From: JAEZDR01 sp039811185
GTDB lineage: Bacteria > Bacteroidota > Bacteroidia > Chitinophagales > Chitinophagaceae
DNA: 64,000 nt
Direction: 5' to 3'
Assembly: GCA_039811185.1 (NCBI GenBank)
Contig: JBDHYF010000002.1
Coordinates: 186,001-250,000 of the forward strand
In this document: positions 51,288-60,413 of the stretch, piece after piece
How the letters are laid out: each line of letters starts with the position of its first letter
Position numbering within the stretch: the stretch's first letter is position 1
Notes under the pieces: generated by a model
Seen by the model: the letters and a program-made list of their open reading frames with translations, nothing else
Databases searched by the model: none
What the model was told of the DNA's origin: nothing
Program-made: the position numbers and the translations under genes

Positions 51288-53336
51288 TTATTGTTCTTTC
51301 AGTTTTACCATGGTTAGAATGGTGCTTACAGCAATCGTTTCGCCGCTTTCATCATACACTTCTACATACCACTTCACGATGCCTTTGGCAATGTCTTCCG
51401 GCAGCTTTCTCTCCTGTTTAATTTTTTCTTTTACGGTTAGTTTTACTCCAATCGTTGTTCCGGCATAAACGGGTTTGGTAAAGCGCAGTTCATCGATTCC
51501 ATAATTCAGCAACACCGGTCCCTTCTTTCCGTCAACAAATAGTCCTGCTGCCGCGCTCATAATAAAATATCCGTGAGCCACGGGCTTTTCAAACAGCGTT
51601 CCTTCAAGTGAAGTATGGTCTACATGCGCATAAAAATGGTCCCAGCTAAGGTTGGCAAAATTTACAATGTCGGCCTCTGTTACCGTTCGTTTTTGTGTAA
51701 TCAGCGTGTCGCCAATTTCCAGTTCTTCAAAATATTTTCTAAACGGATGTACCACTGTTTCCCTTTGGGACGCGCCGGGTTGATAGGTTTGCCCTATTTC
51801 GGTTATCACATCCGGCGAGCCTTGAATGGCTACCCGCTGCATGTAGTGTTTTACGCCTCTAACGCCGCCCATCTCTTCACCGTTGCCTGCTCTGCCGGGC
51901 CCACCGTGCACCAACAAAGGCAAGGGCGAGCCATGTCCGGTGCTTTCTTTTGCCGATACACGGTCGAGCACCAAAATACGTCCATGATGTGTGGCCGCAC
52001 CCACTACAAAATTTCGCGCAGCTTTTTTATCGGCGGTAACAATGCTGCATACCAACGATCCCTTTCCTTTTTTGGCAAGCTCCTTTGCTTCGTCCAAACC
52101 GCGGTACGGCATAATGGTGCTCACCGGACCAAAGGCTTCTATCTCATGCGGCTCGCTGCTCTCAAAAGGCCTTGTGTTCAACAACAGCAGCGGGCTCATA
52201 AAAGCACCTTTGGTTTTGTCCGCATCAATTACCTCCACTTCATCCAGCGAGCCATAAGCTATAGAAGACGAAGCGAGTAACTTTTTCACCTGGCCGGCAA
52301 CCTCTTCTTTTTGCGATATGCCCGCAAGCGCACCCATCCTTACTTTTTCGTTTAAAGGACTGCCAATGGGGGTTTGTGCAAGCGCTTTTGATAAAGCATT
52401 CTTTACCTCATCAAGTTTATCCTCAGGAACAAAAATTCGTCTTATGGCAGTACATTTTTGCCCTGCCTTCACCGTCATTTCCCTTCTTACTTCTTTTAAA
52501 AATATATCCCACTCAGGCATGTCGGGCGTAACATCTTCTCCTAATACAATGCAGTTTAAGCTATCCGCCTCCATATTAAAACTTACATTCTCACTAAGCA
52601 CTTTCGGATGGCTTTTCAACATTTGTCCGGTATAAGCCGATCCGGTAAACGTAATGGTATCTTGCGATTGAACGTGATCCAGCATATCACCCGCCGAGCC
52701 GCAAACCAGTTGTAATGCACCTTCGGGAAGAATTTTTGAGTGAATGATTTCTCTTACCACCGCCTCTGTTAGGAAACTGGTAAGGGTAGCGGGCTTAACA
52801 AGTGCAGGAACACCGGCCAGCAGGTTAACAGCAATTTTTTCGAGCATACCCCAAACCGGAAAATTAAAGGCATTAATGTGAAGGGCGATTCCTTCTTTCG
52901 GAACCAAAATATGGTGGGCCATAAAGCTGCCCTGCTTACCTAAAATGTGCGGTTCGCCATCGAGGCAGTAAGGCATATCCGGAAATTTTCTTCTTAAAGA
53001 AGCATAGGAAAAAAGGTTTCCAATCCCGCCTTCAATATCAATCCAGCTATCGGCTTTTGTAGCTCCGGTCATATAACTGACTTGGTAGAATTTATCCAGA
53101 TGATTTCTAAGATGAATGGCAAGGGCGCGCAGCATAAGACCTCTTTCCTGAAAGGTCATTTTTCGAAGCGCAGCACCGCCGGTTTTTCTTCCGTATTCAA
53201 GAATCTCATTATAGTTTAATCCCTTTGTTGTAGCATAGGAAACGATCTCTCCATTCCATGCATTTATCAATGGAGTACCGTCGCCATCTCCAGAAATCCA
53301 TCTCCCCAAAACATAGTTCCCGAGTTTTTCCGCCAT
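51288..53336 (-). CDS. paaZ: Bifunctional ring-opening protein PaaZ
   Basis: A 682-residue fusion of an aldehyde dehydrogenase and an R-specific enoyl-CoA hydratase (MaoC-like) domain. In phenylacetate degradation it opens oxepin-CoA and oxidises the aldehyde formed. The ALDH part spans about 1-510: ALHINAFNFPVWGMLEKIAVNLLAGVPALVKPAT in pieces, FTGSAYTGQML, FNMEADSLN and catalytic Cys in KAGQKCTAIRR. The MaoC part is about 530-682, with FANLSWDHFYAHVD and EKPVAHGYFIMSAAAGLF. No other paa genes adjoin it in the window. Confidence 0.92.
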   Translation of the reverse strand: MAEKLGNYVLGRWISGDGDGTPLINAWNGEIVSYATTKGLNYNEILEYGRKTGGAALRKMTFQERGLMLRALAIHLRNHLDKFYQVSYMTGATKADSWIDIEGGIGNLFSYASLRRKFPDMPYCLDGEPHILGKQGSFMAHHILVPKEGIALHINAFNFPVWGMLEKIAVNLLAGVPALVKPATLTSFLTEAVVREIIHSKILPEGALQLVCGSAGDMLDHVQSQDTITFTGSAYTGQMLKSHPKVLSENVSFNMEADSLNCIVLGEDVTPDMPEWDIFLKEVRREMTVKAGQKCTAIRRIFVPEDKLDEVKNALSKALAQTPIGSPLNEKVRMGALAGISQKEEVAGQVKKLLASSSIAYGSLDEVEVIDADKTKGAFMSPLLLLNTRPFESSEPHEIEAFGPVSTIMPYRGLDEAKELAKKGKGSLVCSIVTADKKAARNFVVGAATHHGRILVLDRVSAKESTGHGSPLPLLVHGGPGRAGNGEEMGGVRGVKHYMQRVAIQGSPDVITEIGQTYQPGASQRETVVHPFRKYFEELEIGDTLITQKRTVTEADIVNFANLSWDHFYAHVDHTSLEGTLFEKPVAHGYFIMSAAAGLFVDGKKGPVLLNYGIDELRFTKPVYAGTTIGVKLTVKEKIKQERKLPEDIAKGIVKWYVEVYDESGETIAVSTILTMVKLKEQ

Positions 53337-53460
53337 GATTTTTTTATTTGCGGGCTAAGATAGTCAATCTCAATTTTTGGATTTTGGCCATTGTGCCGGG
53401 AAATCAGTAAAAACTTTTACTTTTATTTGTGTAAAACGAACACATTTAAAAATTCTGCTC

Positions 53461-56058
53461 ATGAGAACAATAGTATTCTCCTTCAGTTTGATATTTTTTG
53501 CGCTCTCTTCTTTTGCTCAGTTTAAAACACCAACAATTGACGGTGCGATTAGCCCGGGCGAATACGGCGATCACACACAAGGTAAAAATCGCGGCGGCAA
53601 CTGGTACTGCACCTGGGACGACAGCAACATTTATTTTGCGGTGGAAGGCGCTAACATAAACGAAGGGGTGATTATCTATATTGATGTAAATCCAAAAAGG
53701 CCGGTAAACAGTACAAGTGGCCTTGATGGAATGCTAATGGGTTTAAACTACGACAACGCGCAGGTAACAAAAATGCCGTTTGCTGCCGACTTTTTCACCT
53801 ACGTTAAAAATGGCTACAACGATTATCAGCAATCGATAGGTGCAGGCGGCTGGACGGGAAACTCCGGTACGCAAAACAAGATTACCATTGCTACGAATGG
53901 ATCTGATGTGCGGGAGTTTGCAATACCCTGGAGCTATACAGTTTCGCCCTGGACCGGCACTTCCGGGCGTCCGCAATCTTTTAACTTCTTCGCGTATGCG
54001 CTCTCCAGCGGCGGTTACGTGTACAACCAGGTTCCATCGCAAAATGCTTCCGGCAATATCGGAACAACTGCCACGGTAAACTACTATTATACAGTAGAGA
54101 ACACCAACAACAACAGCAGTACAGCGCCCTTTGCAAACACATCCTTCTCAAGCTTCGACCAAGGGTCGGTTTCCGCATCCAACCAAAGTTTTCACGACGT
54201 TACCTTTAGAAATACTTCCGGTTCTCTGAACAATGTTCGCATTAATAATTCTTTAAACCTGCACAGCAACAGCGCGCTAACGTCAAACGGCTTAACCCTC
54301 ACTTCAACCCATTCCCGAACCGGTTATATTGCACCTGTAAGCGGCAGTATTAACGGGCCGATTACTGTTGAGCGCTACATCCCGTCGGGCGGCAAACGTG
54401 CGTGGCAACTGCTGGCTGCTCCTTTTGCATCAGGCAGTGCACCCACTCTTTTCAATGCGTGGCAGGAGGGCGGAAACGCAACTTCCGGATACGGTGCCCA
54501 CATTACGCAGGCCGGTGGAAGCGGCGCAGACGGATTCGATGCTTCAACCACCGCTTACTCCACTTCAGTGCTTCGGTTCGATGGAACAGATCTTCAGCCG
54601 CTCTCTAACACCAATGTAAACAAGGTAACCGACAATGGCGCAGCGCACTTTTTGTTTGTGCGTGGCGATCGCACCATCAACATCAATTCAACCGCCTCAT
54701 CGTCGAACACCACGCTCCGTATTACAGGGACCGTAAACACCGGAAACGTTATGGCGGGTGTGCCCGGAAGCAGCTTCTCGCTTATTCCGAACCCTTATCC
54801 TTCGGCAATTGATTTTGAACAAGTGAGAACCGGAAATGGAAGCACGTTGAACACGTTTTATAAGTACGACGCCAATTTAAAAAACTACCGGGTGGTAGAA
54901 CGGTTGAACGCCACAACCTATCAGCAAACACCATCGCAGGAAAATGATAATCTCGGACGCTACATCGAAAGCGGCTCAGCGTTTTTTATTCCCGCCACCA
55001 TGCAGTTAAATTTTACGGAAGCGATGAAGAGCAGCAATTTGCCTGCTGCTTCGGCGTTTAAAAGCCACTTGGCTTCGGCTGAGCTATCCATCAATCTGCT
55101 GAAACACAGTTCTGGCTCATACAGCATTGCCGACGGTATCAGATTTAAATTCGATGACAGCCACGATATAAGCGTAAACGCCGCCGACATCATCAAGCTC
55201 TCCGGTTTTTACGAAAATATTGCCATTCAAAAACCCGGTGTTTTATTGTCGGTTGAAAAAACAAAATTTCCTTCTGCCAGCGACAGCATGCAGCTAAACT
55301 TATGGAACCTGCAAACCGGCGCCTACCGCTTAGAGCTGAATGGTGCTAACCTGGCTGCCACAGACGTGAACCTGTTTGTGAAGGACGCATATTTGAATAC
55401 CATTTTACCGGTTGATGTTACCGTGCCAACGGTAATTGATTTTGCGGTAGATAAAAACATACCGGCGTCGTTTGAGGCCAACCGCTTTACCATTTTGATG
55501 ACGAACACCCAGGTGTTATCGTGCGATTTTGCTGCCGTTAAAGCATCGGTAATCAACGGAAAAAACACCGTTAGCTGGACGATGTGTCAGGAAGCAAACA
55601 TCACCGGATATGAATTGCAGGTTGCAACCGATGGAAAAAACTTTAAAGCCATTCATCAGATAGAATATCAAAGCAATGCAAAAGGAAGCTATAGCCTAAC
55701 CGATGCGCTGAACAGCAGTACTGACGCATATTACAGGGTGAAAGCCTTATTGAAAGACGGGTCGTATAAGTACAGCAATGTGGTGAAAGTAGCCGCTTTT
55801 TCCAAAGACGATATTGCACAGATGGCAGCCAATCCGGTGAAAAACGGACTGCTTGTTTTATCAGTAAATAAGCCGTTGACTGCGGGTATTCAGCTTACTG
55901 TTCACAGCACAAGTGGCCAACAGGTTTATCAAAATGTTTTTGCAGCTTCATTCGGAAACTATATTAAGGTGGATGTTTCTTTCCTGCCCGCCGGTGTGTA
56001 CTTTGCAAAACTTTCTGCTAACGAAAGGGAGCAGCAGTTTACATTTATAAAGGAGTAA
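53461..56058 (+). CDS. Exported CBM9-like protein with T9SS sorting domain
   Basis: An 865-residue secreted protein with signal peptide MRTIVFSFSLIFFALSSFAQ, starting at ATG 53461; the frame is open upstream without an export signal. Residues about 22-200 resemble a carbohydrate-binding family 9-like domain (TIDGAISPGEYGDH, WYCTWDDSNIYFAVEG). The middle has repeated Ser/Thr/Asn-rich strands common in surface proteins of Bacteroidota. The last 80 residues (PVKNGLLVLSVNK to LPAGVYFAKLSANE) form a type A T9SS sorting domain. The ligand is unknown. A strong terminator follows. Confidence 0.88.
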   Translation: MRTIVFSFSLIFFALSSFAQFKTPTIDGAISPGEYGDHTQGKNRGGNWYCTWDDSNIYFAVEGANINEGVIIYIDVNPKRPVNSTSGLDGMLMGLNYDNAQVTKMPFAADFFTYVKNGYNDYQQSIGAGGWTGNSGTQNKITIATNGSDVREFAIPWSYTVSPWTGTSGRPQSFNFFAYALSSGGYVYNQVPSQNASGNIGTTATVNYYYTVENTNNNSSTAPFANTSFSSFDQGSVSASNQSFHDVTFRNTSGSLNNVRINNSLNLHSNSALTSNGLTLTSTHSRTGYIAPVSGSINGPITVERYIPSGGKRAWQLLAAPFASGSAPTLFNAWQEGGNATSGYGAHITQAGGSGADGFDASTTAYSTSVLRFDGTDLQPLSNTNVNKVTDNGAAHFLFVRGDRTININSTASSSNTTLRITGTVNTGNVMAGVPGSSFSLIPNPYPSAIDFEQVRTGNGSTLNTFYKYDANLKNYRVVERLNATTYQQTPSQENDNLGRYIESGSAFFIPATMQLNFTEAMKSSNLPAASAFKSHLASAELSINLLKHSSGSYSIADGIRFKFDDSHDISVNAADIIKLSGFYENIAIQKPGVLLSVEKTKFPSASDSMQLNLWNLQTGAYRLELNGANLAATDVNLFVKDAYLNTILPVDVTVPTVIDFAVDKNIPASFEANRFTILMTNTQVLSCDFAAVKASVINGKNTVSWTMCQEANITGYELQVATDGKNFKAIHQIEYQSNAKGSYSLTDALNSSTDAYYRVKALLKDGSYKYSNVVKVAAFSKDDIAQMAANPVKNGLLVLSVNKPLTAGIQLTVHSTSGQQVYQNVFAASFGNYIKVDVSFLPAGVYFAKLSANEREQQFTFIKE

Positions 56059-56078
56059 CAGAGGGATCTGTTTTGATG

Positions 56079-56109
56079 ACGCCTCTGTTGTAAAACGGAG
56101 GCGTTTTTC
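56079..56109 (+). terminator. Rho-independent terminator of the T9SS CBM9-like gene
   Basis: ACGCCTCTGTT and AACGGAGGCGT form an 11-bp stem with one G-U pair and a GTAA tetraloop, followed by TTTTT. Confidence 0.85.
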
Positions 56110-56114
56110 TATGT

Positions 56115-56122
56115 TATCTTCG
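56115..56122 (+). promoter_or_regulatory. Promoter -7 element of rsgA (leaderless arrangement)
   Basis: TATCTTCG, one base off TAnnTTTG, ends five bases before the rsgA ATG at 56128 and directly follows the upstream terminator. Confidence 0.5.
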
Positions 56123-56127
56123 CGTTA

Positions 56128-57054
56128 ATGAAGGCAAGGGTTTATAAAAGCACAGGCAGCTGGTATGTAGCAAAAGCAGACGATGGAAAGTTTTACAATT
56201 GCCGGATAAAAGGAGTTTTTAAAACAGAAAACTTACAATCAACAAATCCGGTTGCAGTTGGCGATATTGTTATGATTGAGCCGGAGCCCGAAGAAGGAAT
56301 GACGGCAACCATCATAAAAATTCTGGACCGCGAAAACTACATTGCAAGAAGCTCGCCTCACGGCCGCCATCAGCACCACATTATTGCATCCAATTTAGAT
56401 CAGGCGGTCATTATCGTAACATTGAAGCAGCCGCGGACCTCTTTTGGATTTATCGACCGTTTTTTGGTTACCGCCGAAGCCTATCATATTCCGGCGCTGA
56501 TACTCTGTAACAAATCGGATTTGTTTGGAAAGAAAGAGTTGAAGCTGTTCTCCCGCCTCCGCAGTATTTATCAGGAAGCAGGTTACCGGCTGTTATCAAT
56601 GAGTGTAGAGAACAATGAAGGCGTTGCCGAAGCGGCGGCTCTTCTGCAACAAAAAACATCGCTGATTTGCGGGCATAGTGGCGTGGGAAAATCATCTTTT
56701 ATTAATTCTTTTTTTCCCGGCCTCAACCTTCGTACTGCTGAAATCAGTTCGTTTAGCGGCAAGGGCATGCATACCACCACCTTTGCGCAGATGTACGATC
56801 TTCCTGAAGGAGGAAGTATTATTGATACGCCGGGCATTAAAGAGTTCGGAATATTCGACATTGAAAAGCAGGAGCTCTCTCATTATTTCCCGGAGATGCG
56901 AAGGCTGTTGCCTGATTGCCAGTTCAATAATTGCCTGCATATAAATGAACCGCAGTGCGCCGTAAAAGAAGGCGTAAATGAAGGCGTTGTTTCGGAGGAA
57001 CGATATGTAAATTATGTAACAATGCTCGATACGATTAAGGAAACTTACCAATAA
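56128..57054 (+). CDS. rsgA: Small ribosomal subunit biogenesis GTPase RsgA
   Basis: A circularly permuted GTPase of 308 residues that checks late 30S subunit assembly. An N-terminal OB domain (about 1-75) is followed by G4 LCNKSD, G1 GHSGVGKSSFINSF, a G2-type threonine segment (MHTTTF) and G3 DTPGIKEFG, the permuted order. The C-terminal zinc site is CQFNNCLHINEPQCAV. The gene lies between a terminator upstream and a shared terminator with dnaA downstream. Confidence 0.96.
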   Translation: MKARVYKSTGSWYVAKADDGKFYNCRIKGVFKTENLQSTNPVAVGDIVMIEPEPEEGMTATIIKILDRENYIARSSPHGRHQHHIIASNLDQAVIIVTLKQPRTSFGFIDRFLVTAEAYHIPALILCNKSDLFGKKELKLFSRLRSIYQEAGYRLLSMSVENNEGVAEAAALLQQKTSLICGHSGVGKSSFINSFFPGLNLRTAEISSFSGKGMHTTTFAQMYDLPEGGSIIDTPGIKEFGIFDIEKQELSHYFPEMRRLLPDCQFNNCLHINEPQCAVKEGVNEGVVSEERYVNYVTMLDTIKETYQ

Positions 57055-57082
57055 AAAATCCCGCTGATGAGAGCGGGACTTT
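57053..57082. terminator. Shared terminator of rsgA and dnaA
   Basis: TCCCGCT and AGCGGGA form a 7-bp stem with loop GATGAG. On the minus strand it is followed by TTTTTT, serving dnaA; on plus it starts directly at the rsgA stop and has a shorter T tract. Confidence 0.8.
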
Positions 57083-57098
57083 AATGCGGGAAAATATT

Positions 57099-58529
57099 TT
57101 ACATAGCAGCGAGCTGAACTTTTTGTGTAAGTTCCATCAGGTTTTCTTTAAAGATACTGTCGGTATCCATTAAGTTTTTTACGGTTTGGCAACTGTGGAT
57201 AACGGTGGTGTGATCGCGGCCGCCAAAATGTTCTCCTATGGTTTTGAGGGAGTTTTTGGTGAACGCTTTGGCGAGGTACATGGTTATCTGGCGTGCCTGA
57301 ACAATTTCGCGTTTTCTTGTTTTCTGGAGCAGCTTATCGTACGAGACATCAAAATACTCACAAACCATTTTTTGTATGGCGTCGATGGTAATTTCTTTGC
57401 TGCTCGTTCGTACAAAGTTGCGCAGCACCCGTCTGGCAAGTTCCAGGTCGATCTCGCGTTTGTTTAACGACGATTGTGCCAGCAACGAAATCAGGGCTCC
57501 TTCCAGCTCTCGGATGTTGGTACTGATGTTATAGGCGATATACTTCACTACTTCAGCGGGCATCTCAAGACCATCTTTCCGCATTTTCTTTTCAAGAATT
57601 TCAATGCGTGTGTCGTAGTCGGGCATTTGCAGGTCGGCGCTGAGTCCCCATCTGAACCGGCTTAACAAGCGCTCCTGCATACCATCCAGATCTTTCGGTG
57701 CTTTATCGGAAGTTAGCACCAGTTGTTTTCCACTTTGATGTAAGTGATTGAAGATGGCAAAGAACGCATCCTGCGACTTTTCTGCTCTGGCAAAAAACTG
57801 TACATCATCAATTATCAATACATCTATTAACTGATAAAAATGGATGAAGTCGTTGATGGCATTGTTGCGGCTGTGATCCTGGAACTGATTAATAAACTTT
57901 TCGCTGCTCACATACAACACAACTTTGTTGGGATGGAGGCGCTTAACCTCGTTGCCAATGCTTTGCGCAAGGTGTGTTTTTCCGAGGCCGGCAGAGCTAT
58001 AAATCACCAGTGGATTAAAAGAACTTGCGCCGGGCTTTTCAGCTACGGTTTTTCCTGCACGACGGGCTACGCGGTTACAGTCGCCCTCTATAAATGCGTC
58101 GAAGGTATAAATCGGGTTTAGCTGCGGATCAATCTGCATTTTCTTTAAACCCGGAATAACAAATGGATTCTTTACAGGGTTGTTGATAACAAGCGGAAAA
58201 TCCATTTCGTTATTTGCATAAATCTTAGTAGAAGATCCCGGAATATCCATTGAACCGTTGCGGCCTTTGTTGCCGCTGTCCACCATGATACGATATTCGA
58301 GCCGGGCTTCTTTTCCCAGTTCGCGCTTTAAAGTTTTGGCTAAAAGTGTAACGTAATGTTCTTCCAGATACTCATAAAAAAACTGACTTGGCACCTGAAT
58401 CATTAAAACCTGATTTTTCAGCTCCACAGGTTTTATAGGTTCGAACCAGGTTTTGAAATGCTGCCATTCTACAATATCCTTTATTATTTCAAGACAGTTA
58501 TTCCAAACCGATTCTGCTGTTTTGGACAT
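57099..58529 (-). CDS. dnaA: Chromosomal replication initiator protein DnaA
   Basis: The 476-residue AAA+ initiator that opens the origin. The N-terminal domain (WNNCLEIIKDIVEWQHFKTWFEPI) binds helicase-loading partners; Walker A is GLGKTHLAQSIGNEV, Walker B LIIDDVQFFARAEKSQDAFF; domain IV ends with the DnaA signature GRDHTTVIHSCQTVKNL, which contacts DnaA boxes. The 142-base region upstream is AT-rich but has no visible DnaA boxes, so oriC is probably not directly beside it. The gene is single, facing rsgA. Confidence 0.97.
   Translation of the reverse strand: MSKTAESVWNNCLEIIKDIVEWQHFKTWFEPIKPVELKNQVLMIQVPSQFFYEYLEEHYVTLLAKTLKRELGKEARLEYRIMVDSGNKGRNGSMDIPGSSTKIYANNEMDFPLVINNPVKNPFVIPGLKKMQIDPQLNPIYTFDAFIEGDCNRVARRAGKTVAEKPGASSFNPLVIYSSAGLGKTHLAQSIGNEVKRLHPNKVVLYVSSEKFINQFQDHSRNNAINDFIHFYQLIDVLIIDDVQFFARAEKSQDAFFAIFNHLHQSGKQLVLTSDKAPKDLDGMQERLLSRFRWGLSADLQMPDYDTRIEILEKKMRKDGLEMPAEVVKYIAYNISTNIRELEGALISLLAQSSLNKREIDLELARRVLRNFVRTSSKEITIDAIQKMVCEYFDVSYDKLLQKTRKREIVQARQITMYLAKAFTKNSLKTIGEHFGGRDHTTVIHSCQTVKNLMDTDSIFKENLMELTQKVQLAAM
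57194..57202 (-). other. Consensus DnaA box inside dnaA
   Basis: The minus strand reads TTATCCACA, a perfect DnaA box. It lies in the codons for the conserved VIHS part of the DnaA signature, so it may be a by-product of the protein sequence; a role in autoregulation is possible but unproven. Confidence 0.4.
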
Positions 58530-58671
58530 AATAAATTTTAGAAGTTTTTTTGGCTGGTTAAGAAATCAATTTTCAAAAAAATCTTCCAAAAAAATTTGCC
58601 AACGAATGTGTCAAACTTTTTTTGGCGATTCAAGGCGAATATCAACCGTTTTATGTTGAAAAAAAAATTTT

Positions 58672-59610
58672 TTAATCAGCTGTTTTTTTCGCAATAACGA
58701 TCGACTTGTTCGCTGCCAAATTTTTGTTTTTTCCGGGGAAAAATTCGTAATCAAGCCTGGCCAAACGCAGGCCCGCCCAACCAGCCTGATTCACCACAAC
58801 ATCGCCGCCGTTTTTATTTTTATAAACGCGCGGTGTTTCAAAAAATTTATGTGTATGTCCGCCAATAATCAGGTCCACATCGTAAGATTCTTTTGCCAGT
58901 ATAGCATCGCTCATTCTGTTGTCGTCGTACCGGTCGCCAAGATGCGACAGACAGATGATCATATCGCAATGTTCGTGATGCTTTAAATGACTTGCGGTTT
59001 GATTCAGTTTCATCACCGGGTCCAGATATTTGGTGTTGCCATAGAGACTTGAATGCACTATTCCGGCAAGATTTATTCCTACACCCGTTACACCAATTTT
59101 GAGTGCGCCTTTTTTAAAAACTTTATACGGAAGATACTTCTGCTGAAGAGGCGTTCCTGTAAAGTCGTAATTGCAAATGACCAGCGACATGCTCGTTTTC
59201 ATAAGCTGTGCGGCAATGTTGGCGATCCCTGCGTCGAAGTCGTGATTTCCCAACGTGAATGCATCGTAGCCCATCATTTCCATTGCTTTTATTTCCGGTT
59301 CTCCTTTAAACAAATTGAAGTAAGGCGTTCCCTGAAAAATATCGCCTGCATCCAACAGAAGAACGTTTTTTTCCTGCTGTCTTATCTTTTTTATCATATC
59401 AAAACGAGCCGCAACGCCGCCCATGCCTCCGTAGTTATTGTCGTCGGCCGGAAAAGGATCAAGGCGGCTGTGCGTATCATTTGTATGTAGAATAGTGAGT
59501 CGTTCGCTGCCGCCCGCTGCAAAAATATCCGTGGGCACTAAACCAGCTGTAAGCATTGCAGCAGAAGCTTTTGCCATTGTTGCAATAAAGTTTCTTCTAT
59601 TCTGTAACAT
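58672..59610 (-). CDS. Exported metallophosphatase (5'-nucleotidase N-terminal domain), Tat signal
   Basis: A 312-residue dinuclear metallophosphoesterase corresponding to the N-terminal catalytic domain of UshA-type 5'-nucleotidases. Motifs are LTILHTNDTHSRLDP, LLLDAGDIFQGTPY, TLGNHDFDAG and LIIGGHTHKFF. The N-terminus MLQNRRNFIATMAKASAAM carries a twin-arginine-like RRNF signal and a hydrophobic stretch. The start at 59610 is chosen since longer frames overlap the upstream gene heavily. The nucleotide-binding C-terminal domain is encoded by the upstream gene, with a 14-base overlap. Confidence 0.9.
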   Translation of the reverse strand: MLQNRRNFIATMAKASAAMLTAGLVPTDIFAAGGSERLTILHTNDTHSRLDPFPADDNNYGGMGGVAARFDMIKKIRQQEKNVLLLDAGDIFQGTPYFNLFKGEPEIKAMEMMGYDAFTLGNHDFDAGIANIAAQLMKTSMSLVICNYDFTGTPLQQKYLPYKVFKKGALKIGVTGVGINLAGIVHSSLYGNTKYLDPVMKLNQTASHLKHHEHCDMIICLSHLGDRYDDNRMSDAILAKESYDVDLIIGGHTHKFFETPRVYKNKNGGDVVVNQAGWAGLRLARLDYEFFPGKNKNLAANKSIVIAKKTAD

Positions 59611-60328
59611 ACACCCGTTTTTCAAGTTGAGAAGATAGCGGCTGTCCGTTTTCTGTAAATTTTTTCGTGTACTGTATAAAGGCATCACGCACCAAAAACC
59701 CCACGTCTTTAAACGGAACTCCTTTCAACATTTTTGCGCCATCGCCGCCGTTTGCGAGATAGTCCGACAATGCAATCGTGTACTGTTTGTTGGCATCGAG
59801 AGGCTCGTTGCCCACCCGGATATTTGCTGCGCCGTTAGCGGTAATCGCCATCGATAATCCTGCGAACGACCATCCGCCTTTTGAAGCAGCATAGTCGAGC
59901 AGTTGTTTTAATTTGGTTCCACTCATTTCCATCAACACCAAACGATTATCATAAGGGAGCAGGGTGTAAAACATTCCTGTCTGAATTTCTCCTTTTGGTA
60001 AATAGCCTTTGTATCCGGCATCGTTTAAAACGGCAATATCAACTTGCGTTTTAGAGGTTGTTTCGGCCAACGATTTTATTGCGTCGACAAGGAAATTGCC
60101 CAGAAGCGATTCGGGTTTTTTCTTATACATGTTCAGATTGGAAAATCCGATTACCACCGACATTTCTTTTTGCATTTTCTGCCGGTAAGGACGAAGCATA
60201 CTGTCGATGTCAAAGGCGGCGGCTGTATCGCCATTGAGCGCATAATTTTTATAGTTTACAGTTGTAACGATGGGCTTTGGCGTACATCCGAAACTTAACA
60301 AGAGAAAGAAAAGGATACAGCTTCTCAT
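59597..60328 (-). CDS. 5'-nucleotidase C-terminal domain lipoprotein
   Basis: A 243-residue lipoprotein equivalent to the C-terminal, substrate-binding domain of UshA-type 5'-nucleotidases. The start at 60328 gives MRSCILFFLLLSFGC, a lipobox with cysteine at residue 15. Family landmarks are LGNFLVDAIKSLAE, VLNDAGYKGYLPKGEI, LPYDNRLVLMEMSGTKLKQLLDYA in pieces, and ALSDYLANGGDG. It overlaps the metallophosphatase gene by 14 bases, so the two products probably form one enzyme. Confidence 0.88.
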   Translation of the reverse strand: MRSCILFFLLLSFGCTPKPIVTTVNYKNYALNGDTAAAFDIDSMLRPYRQKMQKEMSVVIGFSNLNMYKKKPESLLGNFLVDAIKSLAETTSKTQVDIAVLNDAGYKGYLPKGEIQTGMFYTLLPYDNRLVLMEMSGTKLKQLLDYAASKGGWSFAGLSMAITANGAANIRVGNEPLDANKQYTIALSDYLANGGDGAKMLKGVPFKDVGFLVRDAFIQYTKKFTENGQPLSSQLEKRVYVTE

Positions 60329-60413
60329 AAAAAATAAATGCCTTTGAAGATAGCTTAAAGTTGGGGTGAAGGCATTTCTGACAAAAGGGAAAATTCCCGG
60401 AGCCGGATTGCGT

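Noticed and set aside
58530..58671. Possible oriC upstream of dnaA
   Set aside because: The region is AT-rich, but I found no TTATnCACA boxes or iterons in it; AT-richness alone is not enough.
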